A DNA stretch of 64,000 nt from Scatosoma sp045660265 (GCA_045660265.1 JAZRDM010000005.1:1-64000); one strand, 5' to 3'; shown: positions 45,123 through 55,155, counted from the first letter of the stretch. The notes: a model not told the origin generated them from the sequence alone. Program-made: numbers and translations.

Positions 45123-46045
45123 TATTCGTCCTCCCTATTTAATAACTTACGCGCGAGCATGGTTAACGGGAACGCAAACAACGTACAGATAACGCCTAAT
45201 GCGCTGGCATACGTGTACATAGATTTACCGTAACCGCCTCTGTTTACCAAGTCGAACAAATAATACCCGAGGGTAAAGTTTGCATAATCGACGTTATTAC
45301 TATCGCCGAAGAATGACCAAAGATTTGCTTGGTTTGTAAATAACGTAGCTACGTTTGCTACCACGAAAGTGGAAACCGTAGGCAAAATCATGGGTACGAC
45401 AATAGAAAAGAATTCTCGTACCGACGTTACGCCGTCTACTTTCCCCGCTTCGATAATTTCAGGGGGAATTTGGTCCATCGCGCCCGTATAAATAAGCAAC
45501 TGAGCACCAAAACAAACCCAAACGTTATAGAAAATTACCGTAGGCATCAGCGTATCGCTTCCTTGTCTTAACAACGGGCCGACCCCTTTTATGCCTAATA
45601 ACTCTTCTAAATAACCGGGGATTGCTTCGTTTGAAAAGAACTTAAAGACGATTACAAGCAAAATGGAAGGTAACACCGAGGGTAAGAATAAGAAAAACTT
45701 AAACGTTTTTCCAAGCACCCACTTTTTGTAAATGTAATACGCAAACAAAATAGAAAGGAACGTACCTAATATCGACGTATAAACCCATACGATAATTGAA
45801 TTTTTTAACGCGTCGATAAGAATAGACGTCTTGGTCAATTCCGTCCAAAAACGCGTAAAGTTAGCACTGAAATCCCAATAGAAAGTGTCCGATAATTTAT
45901 CGTACGACTTAAAGGACATTGTAATACTATTTATGTTAACGTAAAAATAGAAAATCAATACTTGCAACACAGGCAAGGCTATGATGGAGATATAGAAAAT
46001 TAACTCCCCTATATCTCCTTTTCTTTTGATATTGTTCGTTCTCAT
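45122..46045 (-). CDS. Sugar ABC transporter permease, MalF type
   Basis: A 307-residue permease of CUT1 type with about six spans. The EAA loop is in PPEIIEAGKVDGVTSVREFF, followed by SIVVPMILPTVSTFVV. It starts 18 bp after the binding-protein gene, with RBS TAGGAGAATCTCTA before ATG. It forms the transmembrane channel with the next permease. Confidence 0.93.
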   Translation of the reverse strand: MRTNNIKRKGDIGELIFYISIIALPVLQVLIFYFYVNINSITMSFKSYDKLSDTFYWDFSANFTRFWTELTKTSILIDALKNSIIVWVYTSILGTFLSILFAYYIYKKWVLGKTFKFFLFLPSVLPSILLVIVFKFFSNEAIPGYLEELLGIKGVGPLLRQGSDTLMPTVIFYNVWVCFGAQLLIYTGAMDQIPPEIIEAGKVDGVTSVREFFSIVVPMILPTVSTFVVANVATLFTNQANLWSFFGDSNNVDYANFTLGYYLFDLVNRGGYGKSMYTYASALGVICTLFAFPLTMLARKLLNREDE

Positions 46046-46063
46046 TAGAGATTCTCCTATCTC

Positions 46064-47758
46064 TTATTTAATCGGCCAAGTTTCCTTTTGATACGTATAT
46101 AAGCCATTGAAATAATCTTTTGCACTTACTTTGTTGCTATCAGACGTAAACGCAGTGAAAGGATTGTTTAACGTTTTACCGCCGACGTTAGCCGTGAAGA
46201 ACCATGCGCTTTCTTCAAATCTTTCTGCATTGTTAAGCACTAAGTCAACCGTCGAGTAGGGATATACGATATTTGCAGACGATACCATATCGATTACCGA
46301 TTGACCGAATGCGGTTGCATTGCCTTTATCTCCTTCTAATACGGTGTACTTTAAGGATCTGGGAATGGACGTTTCAGCCGTGAATTTGGACATTTCCGAA
46401 TCCGTATGCAAGAAACGCATAAATTCCTTTGCAAGTTCCATATTTTCACAGTTCTTGTTGATAAAACCAAACGAGCTGTTCGACGAAACCATCGTTTGCG
46501 TACGATCTTTTACGTCCGCATTTACTTTAGGAATAGGCAACATACCAAAGCGTCTTTCGCCTTCTTCTTTGCCGTAAAGCGTAACAAGGTCGTCAAACGC
46601 ATTGCTTGCTTCGTTTTCCCACCAAACACCTTCTAAAAGCATTGCGTAACGCTTGGTAGTATGCTTACTCTTAATGAATTCAGATTGCGCGCCCGTATAG
46701 TCTAAACCGTTGAATTCTTCACCGATATACGCGGTTGAACCGAATAATTTTTCTTGCATGAGCAAGGAGTAGTATTTACCAGCTTGTCTTTGCAATTCGT
46801 ATGCATTGTCTTTCGTGATATCTACCGTACCCATTACGATCGAACCGTCGTCGTTTACTTTGTCTACAACGGCAACGTTTTCCCCTTTTAACGTATAGTT
46901 AAGGTTGTATGCGTCGTAACCTTCGTAGTCTGCAATGAAGGAACGGAATGCCTTACTTACATAATCGCTTACCGCGCCCGAATAACAGAAAGGAACATAG
47001 TTACCCGAGCCTTTGATATAGTCAGCTAATTTAATCAATTCTTCATACGTTTCAGGAAGACCGTCGTCATACGTGCCGTGTTCTCCGTCGGGGCCATTGC
47101 TCTTTGCTGCTTCAAATTCATCTCTGTCTTCTTTCGAAGCGTTGACACCTTCTACCAAACGAAGACCGAGGTCACCGTCTTGGTCAAAATAGAAACCTGC
47201 TTCTTCAAACAAGTCGATATCATACATAATGCCGTAGAAGCCGCTGTAGAAAGGCAACATGTAATATTTCCCTCCCGTACCTTCGGTAAGGAACTTTTTA
47301 AACGAAGGGTCTAATTTATCCTCAATCGTCTTTACTCCTTCACCGTAATCAGCCATCGAAGCCTTTACAACATCTTCAGTGAGGTCGGCTACCATGCCTT
47401 TTTTATAGAATTCGTAGTATTCTACACCTTCGGTAAAGTACATATCTTTACGAAGAGTACCTTCTGCCAACTTACCGCCTTTATAGTCAACCTTGTTTGC
47501 GTCAACACTGATTTTTACACCCGTTCTGCCTTCTTGGAAATGCGTCGAATCCTTATGCGTTTCCATGAAACGAGCTGCCGCTTTTTCTAACCATTCTTTC
47601 CCTACACCGCCGTCGTAAGTAGCGACGCTAAGGTTTGCTTTCGTAGGATCGTAGCTATTTTCTTCCGTTTCTTCGTCACACCCCGCAAATACGCCAACCG
47701 ACGATACGCTCATCAATAAAGCCGCCGTCAGCGCAATCCATCTTTTACTGTTTTTCAT
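46064..47758 (-). CDS. Sugar ABC transporter substrate-binding lipoprotein
   Basis: A 564-residue lipoprotein with lipobox FAGC (C27), family-1 extracellular solute-binding type. Its features include YYMLPFYSGFYGIMYDIDLFEEAG near the N-terminal lobe, a long middle part, and FGFINKNCENMELAKEFMRFL near the C-terminus. It is about 100 residues longer than typical maltose- or multiple-sugar-binding proteins. The stop of the upstream GCG-tail protein overlaps its ATG by 4 bp (ATGA). Sugar specificity is inferred only from the neighbouring alpha-mannosidase. Confidence 0.9.
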   Translation of the reverse strand: MKNSKRWIALTAALLMSVSSVGVFAGCDEETEENSYDPTKANLSVATYDGGVGKEWLEKAAARFMETHKDSTHFQEGRTGVKISVDANKVDYKGGKLAEGTLRKDMYFTEGVEYYEFYKKGMVADLTEDVVKASMADYGEGVKTIEDKLDPSFKKFLTEGTGGKYYMLPFYSGFYGIMYDIDLFEEAGFYFDQDGDLGLRLVEGVNASKEDRDEFEAAKSNGPDGEHGTYDDGLPETYEELIKLADYIKGSGNYVPFCYSGAVSDYVSKAFRSFIADYEGYDAYNLNYTLKGENVAVVDKVNDDGSIVMGTVDITKDNAYELQRQAGKYYSLLMQEKLFGSTAYIGEEFNGLDYTGAQSEFIKSKHTTKRYAMLLEGVWWENEASNAFDDLVTLYGKEEGERRFGMLPIPKVNADVKDRTQTMVSSNSSFGFINKNCENMELAKEFMRFLHTDSEMSKFTAETSIPRSLKYTVLEGDKGNATAFGQSVIDMVSSANIVYPYSTVDLVLNNAERFEESAWFFTANVGGKTLNNPFTAFTSDSNKVSAKDYFNGLYTYQKETWPIK

Positions 47759-49158
47759 GCATCTATTCCTTCCTTTTTCTTATTTATCATCCATGCCGCA
47801 ACTAACAATGCCGCAACCGCCGCAGGAATTGCTTCAAGCGAACAGCCGCAACCGCTTTCTTCTGCATCCCCATCATTTGATGCGGAGGGAGTTTCTTGCG
47901 GTTGATTTTGATGTTCTTCTTCCTCGTATTGTGCTTTTGTTTTCAAGGCTTTGATAGCCGCGATATATTCTAATTTGGTAGCATCCGCAGCGGCGTATGT
48001 CGTCGCTTGCGAAATCGCTTGTTTGCCTTCTTGTACTAAGGCTGCGCCTTGCGCGCTTTCCGCTTCTCTATATAACGATTGATTGAATGCCGCTTCCAAA
48101 CTCGATTGAGCAGCAGTAAGATAATCTGCAAACCCATCTCTTTCCGATTTGGTCATTACGCTTTCAAACGCCGATTTAATCCCTACAACCACTAATTCTA
48201 CCGCTTCTTCCGAGCCGAGCGTATCAATCAACGCGATGGCTTCGTTTTGAATTGCAAGCATCTCATTCCAATCTTGTTCGTGATAATCCTCAACGTTATA
48301 GCTTTCGAAATTATTGTTAATCGTTGCTTTCGCCGCCGTCTTTTTCGCATTGAGGCTCTTATGGTCTTCAATCGTCATAATTTTAGCGATATCAGCGTTA
48401 AACTTCGTTAAAACTTCTTGAATTTCGCGAGAGGTAAAGCTTACTTTCATTTGCGCTTTTGCATCCTCTTTCGCTTCCTTTACCAACGCTTGTTCTGCCG
48501 CGTAATAATCGGTCAATTTAACGGCGTCCATCGCATTAAATACGCCTTCGCGTTCCTTTATTGTTTCCTCAGAGAGCAATTCAAAACTTGTCCCGTTGAA
48601 ATAGAAAGACTTTGTCGTGAGTGTACGATACATAATGACTTCGCCTACGCAACCGCCTTCTACGTATTTTGCACTCGGGAAAGTTGTTCCAGCGGGGATT
48701 TCAATTAAAAATCCGTATTCCACCATCTTTTTGGATATACGATGCGCAACCGTCTTTTCAAAGCCCGGAGCTTCCATCGACGAACCGTTCCAGTACGCCC
48801 AATACGCAGGAAATCTAGCCGATTCGCTGTTCATTTTCGAAAAGTTTTTCCAATAAGTCAGCCATACTGCAATGTATTGTTCATACGTATCGAAAGCGTC
48901 CGTTCCGGCATGGTCCGTTTCAAAGGTTTTATAATCGTAATCGCTTTCCGACAACTTAAAACCTAAATATGCCGAATCCGTACGTTGATAAAGAGCAATA
49001 CTCTCCAATTCCGTATCTATATACTTTATCTCTTCGGGCATACTTTCTTCTGCAAACGCGCGCGTAACGGGTACGCTAACTAAAAATGATGCGCATACCA
49101 TGAGCAACGCCGTCAGCAATACAAATATTTTAAATTGCGCATTTTTTAATACTTTCAT
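47755..49158 (-). CDS. Secreted protein with FIVAR-like helical modules and a Gly-Cys-Gly-Cys C-terminal anchor
   Basis: A 467-residue exported protein: signal peptide (VLLTALLMVCASFLVSVPVTRAFA), an unrecognised N-terminal domain (about 40-200), three-helix FIVAR-like modules (about 200-420), and a Pro/Glu/Gln linker. The tail is ESGCGCSLEAIPAAVAALL, then a hydrophobic stretch and NKKKEG. That tripartite end (GCGC, transmembrane segment, basic residues) is like that of the next upstream gene product. A start at 49158 has AGGAAAC upstream. The three-helix modules suggest a cell-wall stalk. Function inferred only as surface display. Confidence 0.8.
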   Translation of the reverse strand: MKVLKNAQFKIFVLLTALLMVCASFLVSVPVTRAFAEESMPEEIKYIDTELESIALYQRTDSAYLGFKLSESDYDYKTFETDHAGTDAFDTYEQYIAVWLTYWKNFSKMNSESARFPAYWAYWNGSSMEAPGFEKTVAHRISKKMVEYGFLIEIPAGTTFPSAKYVEGGCVGEVIMYRTLTTKSFYFNGTSFELLSEETIKEREGVFNAMDAVKLTDYYAAEQALVKEAKEDAKAQMKVSFTSREIQEVLTKFNADIAKIMTIEDHKSLNAKKTAAKATINNNFESYNVEDYHEQDWNEMLAIQNEAIALIDTLGSEEAVELVVVGIKSAFESVMTKSERDGFADYLTAAQSSLEAAFNQSLYREAESAQGAALVQEGKQAISQATTYAAADATKLEYIAAIKALKTKAQYEEEEHQNQPQETPSASNDGDAEESGCGCSLEAIPAAVAALLVAAWMINKKKEGIDA

Positions 49159-49205
49159 AATGTTTCCTATTTTTGATTATTATTTGGTAATTTGCGCCGC
49201 CCGCG

Positions 49206-49227
49206 GCGGAAGGATTTCTCCTTCCGC
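49206..49227 (-). terminator. Intercistronic hairpin inside the glycan-type operon
   Basis: A perfect 9-bp inverted repeat, GCGGAAGGA (49206-49214) and TCCTTCCGC (49219-49227), loop TTTC, sits in the 90-bp gap between two operon genes. There is no T-run on the minus strand, so it probably affects mRNA processing or stability. Confidence 0.5.
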
Positions 49228-49248
49228 CCGTCAGGCGTTGCGCTGTTA

Positions 49249-52200
49249 TCAATCTTCTTTCTTTTTGCCAAGCAATGCAACGCCAGCTGCCATCAACATG
49301 GTCATACCAGCTGCAATGCCGCTTACCGACGCACCGCAACCAAAGGACGTTGCGTTGTCTTGCGATACCTTTTCAATGCTTTCAACGTTCGTCTTAAGGG
49401 TTGCAATCGCTGCGTTCACTTCCGCTACCGTCGTAGCTGCGCTTACTGCATCTTGCGCTGCTTTTACATAACCGTTGATTTGCGTTTTGCCTTCTTCGGT
49501 ATAGAGCGAACGGTCAATCGAATTGTAGTAGTTTTGGATTTCAGTTGCCGCGCTTTCTTTTGCTGCTGCAAGAGCTTCCGCATCTACCGTTGCGCCAAGT
49601 TTAACTGCATCGATTTCCGTCTTAGCCGCTGCTACAATTGCACTAATTGCCGTTTCGTCGCCGATTGCTTCGTCGATATCCGCATTTGCTTCCGTAATAA
49701 TCGCTTGAATTTCTGCCCATTGTTCTGCTTTGTAGTCGCTTTCTGCCTTATAGCCAGCAAGTTCTGCTTTCGCAGCTGCAACTACCGCTTCGTCAGCCGC
49801 CCATTGAGCATCCGTCTTCAATGCATCCATTGCTTCCTTAGCAGCCGTTACCGCATTGTTAATATCTTGTACGGATACGCCGCTGTCGATTGCCGTATTC
49901 GCATTCGTAAGAATTTCTTGCAATGCAGCAACTTCTGCTTCTCTATAATCGCTTGCGTTCTTGTATGCAGCAAGCTCTGCTTTAGCTACCGATTGCTTTT
50001 CTGCAAAGATTGCATCCGATTCTGCTTTGGTCATTACGCCTTCAAATGCTTCTTCCGCTGCGTCGAAAATTGCGTCTACTTCCTCTTCGCTATTCGCTGC
50101 GCCGATAGATGCCTTCGTTTCTTCTAACGTCGAAAGAATGAAATTCCATTCTGCTGCATAATAATCACTTTCTGCAAAGTTATCTGCTACGTATTCGTCC
50201 AATGCATTTTGGCATTCAAGCTTGTAAAGCTCTAAGTCGCTAAGCCATGCGCCGTCTACATATGTGAACTTCGTTTCCGTTACGACGTATTCTACCGCCA
50301 AATCAACACTATAGAACGTACCGCCGATAACAAGTTCGTCTCTGTTTGCAGGTTCGTATCCGGGCAATTCTACGAAGAAGTTGTTAGGTACTTTAATAAC
50401 TGCATTTACCGCTTCGCCGTTGAGGGTTACACCAACACCGCTTGCATAACGGCAGGACAATACCGTATTCCAAACAACTTCGCCGTCTCTTTCGCCGTTA
50501 ATTTCGATAACTTCGCCATCCAAACGGCTGAAGTCGAACATATTCGTTTTCCCTTCGCCATAGTCGCTAACAAATGCTAATTTGCCGATCTCGTAGGTCG
50601 TATATTCTACGTATTCAGCCCAAGCGTCTCCCCACCAAACGAACGTGCTTTCTTCGATAACGTATTTGATATTTTGGTTTTTACAATAGAAGGTACCGCC
50701 GATGGTAATCGTATCACCGATGTCTACGGGAGTGAAGCCAAAATACAAACCTGCATCCGTACTCTGCATTTCAAAGAAAGGTAATTCTTCGCCGTTTACC
50801 AAAACACCTACACCGTCTTCAAGCACAAAAGGATTTTCCCAAGCCATAAACGGCAAATCTTCGCCGTCAGCTCTTGCCGTGTATAATTGATGGTCATTCG
50901 TACTAAACGTACCGTTTTTACTGTTGCCATGTACAACTATTTCGCCGATTTCATATGTTTCAATTTCAATGATTTCGCCGTAAATTTCCCACGCGCTGCC
51001 GTTCCAAATATATTCGCGGTCTTCGATCACGTAGTCGATTTCTTGACCTTCACAACGGAATACGCCGCCGATCTTCAAAATATCGCCTTCGCTTGCAGCA
51101 AGCGTTTTCAAATCAACATAGAAGGAATGGTCAGGAGATTTTACGCTGTTTTCCATATCAATCATTACGCCGTTTACGGTGATACCGTTACCCGATACGT
51201 AAGAGAATGCGTCGGTCCAGCTGTTTACTGGTAAGGTAATGCTAATATCAGCGGGTTTTAAATATACACCTGCGTTCGTAGAGCTCCCCGTCGGAACAAG
51301 CTTACCTGCTTCGAAATCATCATAATCGGGACCTTCTACGTGTTCTACGTATTCAGCCCAAACCGTACCATCCCAAACAAATTTACTTTCTTCGATAATG
51401 TATTTGGTGTTTTTAGTTGCACAATAGAAGGTACCGCTTACGGTAACTACGTCGCCAGCCGAAACAGCAGCAAAACCAAAGAACAAGCCTGCGTCCGTAC
51501 TTTGCATTTCAAAACCAATCGCTTCGTCGTTTACCAAAACACCTGCACCTTCTTCAAGTACAAAAGGATGTTCCCAAGCCATAAACGGCAAATCTAAGCC
51601 GTCGGCTCTTGCCGTGTATAATTGATGGTCATTCGTGCTGTCCGTACCGTTTTTACTGTGATTATGTACAACGATTTCGCCGATTTCATATGTTTCAATT
51701 TTAATTTCTTCGCCGTAAACTTCCCATGCGCTGCCGTTCCATTTAAATTGACGGTCTTCGATTACATAGTCAGCTTCTTTCGTTGCGCAACGGAATACGC
51801 CGCCGATCTTCAAAATATCGCCTTCGCTTGCAGCTGCGCCCAAATCAGCAAAGAAAGAGCCTTCAGGAGATTTTACGCTGTTTTCCATCGAAATCATTAC
51901 GTCGTTTACAGTGATACCGTTACCCGATACGTAAGAGAATGCGTCGGTCCAGCTGTCTACTGTTAACACTACCGTTTCGTCAACGGGCTTGAAGTATACA
52001 TGTTGGCCGTTACCGCCCGAAACGTAAACTTTGCCTAATACGCAGTCTTTATAATCAGTATACGTTTCCCAAGCCGAGCCATTGTATTTCAACGAACAAT
52101 TTTTAAATTCAATCGTTTCATCATCCGTTTCGTTATAGAATTCGCCGTCAAGCGTGAAATAGTCGCCTGCTGCTGCCTCTTTACCTAATTCAATGTAGAA

Positions 52201-52524
52201 ATCTCTGCCGGCTAATTTGATAACCGGTGCATCAGCCGTTTGGCCGTTCCACGTAAAGCCGTCGCCGCTGTCTGCTACAAACGTAAGCGCGGGCCATTCA
52301 CGGCTTGCGGGTTTTTCGTTTTCATCAAGCGCGTACGCATAAACCACGGAAGCGGTACTGTGTCCTAAACCGCCAAGCTTGGTAATGGTGCACTTCGTTT
52401 CTGCGCTTGCCGTGATAACGTTGCCCGTTGCAAAGTTGTTTGCAACAACGCCTGCGCCAACACCAGCGGATGCGCACGTTAATGCAAGTAAAGCAATTGC
52501 TAATGTCTTGGTTTGTTTCTTCAT
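49249..52524 (-). CDS. Secreted multi-module protein with FIVAR-like helices and a GCG C-terminal anchor
   Basis: A 1091-residue exported protein. After the signal peptide, six beta-rich modules of about 115 residues (about 44-762) each end in a motif such as GTFYC or GVFRC, a Y-x-IEE/IED strand and an F-x-W-x-G-x-x-W turn. The first (about 44-155) closely matches two modules of the 1861-aa protein encoded upstream. Two of them repeat almost exactly as a C-type plus D-type pair. A helical FIVAR-like region (about 765-1060) follows. The tail is SFGCGASVSG, then a hydrophobic stretch and LLGKKKED. RBS AAGGAGGAG. Probably a cell-wall display protein; glycan binding is a plausible but unproved role for the modules. 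Confidence 0.85.
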   Translation of the reverse strand: MKKQTKTLAIALLALTCASAGVGAGVVANNFATGNVITASAETKCTITKLGGLGHSTASVVYAYALDENEKPASREWPALTFVADSGDGFTWNGQTADAPVIKLAGRDFYIELGKEAAAGDYFTLDGEFYNETDDETIEFKNCSLKYNGSAWETYTDYKDCVLGKVYVSGGNGQHVYFKPVDETVVLTVDSWTDAFSYVSGNGITVNDVMISMENSVKSPEGSFFADLGAAASEGDILKIGGVFRCATKEADYVIEDRQFKWNGSAWEVYGEEIKIETYEIGEIVVHNHSKNGTDSTNDHQLYTARADGLDLPFMAWEHPFVLEEGAGVLVNDEAIGFEMQSTDAGLFFGFAAVSAGDVVTVSGTFYCATKNTKYIIEESKFVWDGTVWAEYVEHVEGPDYDDFEAGKLVPTGSSTNAGVYLKPADISITLPVNSWTDAFSYVSGNGITVNGVMIDMENSVKSPDHSFYVDLKTLAASEGDILKIGGVFRCEGQEIDYVIEDREYIWNGSAWEIYGEIIEIETYEIGEIVVHGNSKNGTFSTNDHQLYTARADGEDLPFMAWENPFVLEDGVGVLVNGEELPFFEMQSTDAGLYFGFTPVDIGDTITIGGTFYCKNQNIKYVIEESTFVWWGDAWAEYVEYTTYEIGKLAFVSDYGEGKTNMFDFSRLDGEVIEINGERDGEVVWNTVLSCRYASGVGVTLNGEAVNAVIKVPNNFFVELPGYEPANRDELVIGGTFYSVDLAVEYVVTETKFTYVDGAWLSDLELYKLECQNALDEYVADNFAESDYYAAEWNFILSTLEETKASIGAANSEEEVDAIFDAAEEAFEGVMTKAESDAIFAEKQSVAKAELAAYKNASDYREAEVAALQEILTNANTAIDSGVSVQDINNAVTAAKEAMDALKTDAQWAADEAVVAAAKAELAGYKAESDYKAEQWAEIQAIITEANADIDEAIGDETAISAIVAAAKTEIDAVKLGATVDAEALAAAKESAATEIQNYYNSIDRSLYTEEGKTQINGYVKAAQDAVSAATTVAEVNAAIATLKTNVESIEKVSQDNATSFGCGASVSGIAAGMTMLMAAGVALLGKKKED
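50880..52350 (-). repeat. Internal tandem duplication (about 735-bp unit) in the 1091-aa gene
   Basis: The block around GTATAATTGATGGTCATTCGT (about 50881) recurs about 734 bp away (51615), with long near-identical flanks on both sides. Each unit encodes a C-type plus a D-type module. Divergence is low, so the duplication is fairly recent. Confidence 0.8.
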
Positions 52525-52567
52525 TTTTTCTCCTCCTTAATAATTAAGAGTTTTTTAACTCATCATT

Positions 52568-55063
52568 TTAAATTTTAAGCGTAACGATTTTTTTAGACGC
52601 AACGTCATACGTTTGCGCTTGTTCGCCTGCTTCCGTTTCGGCAAGGTTGGTTACCGTAAAGCCTTGCTTATGCGAAATGTTCGCCGTAGCTTCTAACGGG
52701 TTATACATTCTCACAATAACGCCGTCGCCTTTTTCTTCTTTCTTTACAGCCGAAAGCAACAACGTGCCTTGCGTTTCAAGATGAACGCCCTTTAACGCGT
52801 CCAAACCGTCGTGGTTAGGTTCTTGGATTGCGCAAAGCTTAGGATAGGTAAAGTTATAACCCTTGCTAACCGCTTTGTCGAAATCACTGTCAAAAGGAAT
52901 TAAGCAGTAAGAATATTCATATTCGCCTTGCATTTGCGCTGCGGGCGTGGGGAAATAGAACCAGTCGCCCATTTCACCGATGGCGCGCAACAAGGTGATG
53001 CCCATCGTGTTTTTGCCGTCGCGGTATACTTCGTATTCGTACAAGCCTTTGGTAGCTACTACAAGCCCTGCGCCTTCGTCCTTACCAACCGCACAGAAAG
53101 AATTCATACGTTGGCTGTTATCGGGGTTAATCCAGCTTGCAGCAGGTTGAATGTTACGACGGATTAAATCGAACTGACCTTCCGCATACACGTACTTAGA
53201 CGTAGGATTGCTTTCAAACGTTGCGCGTACGCGTACGTTCTTTAAATGATTTTCTACTTTCGTCGTAAACGAAATTTCTTTCTTATCCGCATATACCGTT
53301 AACGTGCTGTTGAGCGCAAGCCCTTCCGTTTTTACGCAGATTGCGTATACAGCTTTAAACGCGTCTTTTTCAACAAGCGCAACCGTTGCCGTTTCGTCGT
53401 TGAGAATACGCGTTTCGCCGTCGGGCTTGAAGTCGTATTCGTTACCGATATCAGAGATAATTTCGAAACGGTTTTGATTTTTATACACCGCACCGTCTTG
53501 CTTGTTGGTAAGATTAAACGTGCCATCCTTATTGAATTGCAAACGGATATATTTGTTTTCGCAATATTCGTTGGTTGCAACAAAGCCGTTGTTTTCCACG
53601 CTTGCGCCGTCTTTTACGTAGAAGGTGTGCGCAGACAAGCCGTCTTTTATATTTGCTGCAAATTCTACTTGCACTTCATACGTTTCGTATACTACGCGGA
53701 AGCTATCGTAAGGCAGCTTAAACTTTTTAACCTTTTTAGGCGCAGAGAAATTCGCTGCGATACGGTTACCCTTTTCGTCGTACAATGCAGGATTTTTAGG
53801 CAAATCCTTTTCGTCGTATTCCAACGTTACGTTTACGATACCTTCGGTGGCTTGTACGTCCGTGTTAAATACCACGATACAAGCGCCGTCTTGCTTCTTC
53901 GTGTTGAGAAGCGCCGCAAGGTCTTTTTGTAAATCCGCACTTAAATAAGCCGCCGTGTCATACGCTTCGGAAAGACGAATTTTTACCTTGTCGTTTACTT
54001 CGTCGCACGAACAGGAACAAATACTGTCGTGGGGGAAGCTCTTTAACAACTTCTTATGCGCAAAATTTAAAATATCGCTGTCATAGTTTAAGCCGTTCAA
54101 CATACCCATTACGCTTAAGGGTTCGGCAATCGTTTGCAACATGCCTTCCGCACGGTTGCTCATCACTTTGATGTCCGTGCGCGCACTTGCCGTGTTAATC
54201 AGTGTGCCGTAGCCGTTGCCGTTTTGACCTGCAATTTCCCCTTCGTATACGTAGAAATCGTCTTTATAAGGCAATACCTTTTCGATATATTGTTCTAAGG
54301 TTGTGTGGCTAACCTTGAAATCGCAAACAGAGTTTGCCTTTTCAATTACTTCGCCGATATTTTCTTGCGCGGGTTGATGGTCGCAACCGTTAAAGCCTAA
54401 CAAGTAAGGCGTTTTCGAGCATTCCGTCAAATCGCCGTGAATGTTGTTAAGTTTTTCTTTTAACGCTTGTTCGTCTGCGGGCAATTCCATACAGTTATGA
54501 TACCATTGTACGAATTGTACGCCCACAACTTCGCTGCCGTCTGCGCCGCGCCAGTTAATTTCCGAGTAATTTCTCGGCATTTTGAATACTTGGTTGTCCG
54601 CCGCCGTCAGCGTGATACCTCTGCCGAAAAAGGCGTTATCCATGCCAAAACCACGTAAAATTTGCGGTACTTGCGAAATATTACCAAACGCGTCGGGGAA
54701 ATAGCCTACCATCGCGGGTTTACCGTATTTCTCGCATACCTGTATGCCGTAGAGCGCGTTTCTTACGCTTGATTCTCCGTTGATTAAATATTCGTCTTGC
54801 AATATGTAGAAGGGACCGATTTCCCATCTGCCTTCCGCGATAAACTTTCTTACCTTTGCTTCCATTTCGGGACGAACGGCAAGATAGTCTTCAATGATAA
54901 CGATTTGTCCGTCTAAGTGGAAATACTTAAACTTTTCGTCCTTTTCCATCGCTTCAATTAACGCATCGAAAAACTTAACCAATCTATAATTATGTTTTGC
55001 ATGGCTTAAATACCACTCTCTGTCCCAATGCGTATGGGATACAATGCATAATTCTTTCTTCAT
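52568..55063 (-). CDS. Glycoside hydrolase family 38 alpha-mannosidase
   Basis: An 831-residue zinc-dependent retaining alpha-mannosidase of GH38, in the bacterial MngB-like group. The N-terminal metal motif is HTHWDREW; the nucleophile Asp is in GYFPDAFGN. A later HDSICSCSCDEVND matches the conserved His-Asp metal site of this group. There is no signal peptide, so it acts in the cytoplasm on imported alpha-mannosides. It lies in one operon with a sugar ABC importer and secreted module proteins, which makes an alpha-mannoside (host N-glycan or mannan fragment) the likely substrate. This is inference. A start at 55063 has AAAGGAATAAAG upstream. Confidence 0.95.
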   Translation of the reverse strand: MKKELCIVSHTHWDREWYLSHAKHNYRLVKFFDALIEAMEKDEKFKYFHLDGQIVIIEDYLAVRPEMEAKVRKFIAEGRWEIGPFYILQDEYLINGESSVRNALYGIQVCEKYGKPAMVGYFPDAFGNISQVPQILRGFGMDNAFFGRGITLTAADNQVFKMPRNYSEINWRGADGSEVVGVQFVQWYHNCMELPADEQALKEKLNNIHGDLTECSKTPYLLGFNGCDHQPAQENIGEVIEKANSVCDFKVSHTTLEQYIEKVLPYKDDFYVYEGEIAGQNGNGYGTLINTASARTDIKVMSNRAEGMLQTIAEPLSVMGMLNGLNYDSDILNFAHKKLLKSFPHDSICSCSCDEVNDKVKIRLSEAYDTAAYLSADLQKDLAALLNTKKQDGACIVVFNTDVQATEGIVNVTLEYDEKDLPKNPALYDEKGNRIAANFSAPKKVKKFKLPYDSFRVVYETYEVQVEFAANIKDGLSAHTFYVKDGASVENNGFVATNEYCENKYIRLQFNKDGTFNLTNKQDGAVYKNQNRFEIISDIGNEYDFKPDGETRILNDETATVALVEKDAFKAVYAICVKTEGLALNSTLTVYADKKEISFTTKVENHLKNVRVRATFESNPTSKYVYAEGQFDLIRRNIQPAASWINPDNSQRMNSFCAVGKDEGAGLVVATKGLYEYEVYRDGKNTMGITLLRAIGEMGDWFYFPTPAAQMQGEYEYSYCLIPFDSDFDKAVSKGYNFTYPKLCAIQEPNHDGLDALKGVHLETQGTLLLSAVKKEEKGDGVIVRMYNPLEATANISHKQGFTVTNLAETEAGEQAQTYDVASKKIVTLKI

Positions 55064-55083
55064 ATATTTTCTTTATTCCTTTA

Positions 55084-55146
55084 AAAATTCTATTCTTTTT
55101 AGAATTTTGTTTTGTGTTACGCGAGCTATACGCGCCCGCGCAACAC
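55084..55146 (-). terminator. Two hairpins between the 40-aa gene and the alpha-mannosidase
   Basis: AAAATTCT (55084-55091) pairs with AGAATTTT (55101-55108), and GTGTTACGCG (55114-55123) with CGCGCAACAC (55137-55146, one G-T pair). No proper T-run follows on the minus strand. Such hairpins often reduce or stabilise downstream transcript; here they would separate the very large secreted gene and the mini-gene from the enzyme genes. Confidence 0.5.
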
Positions 55147-55155
55147 GATTATTAG

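Noticed and set aside
49192..50127. A 311-codon plus-strand frame rich in Cys, Arg and Phe.
   Set aside because: It is the antisense shadow of the repeat-rich 1091-aa gene, with no RBS, no promoter and an implausible composition.
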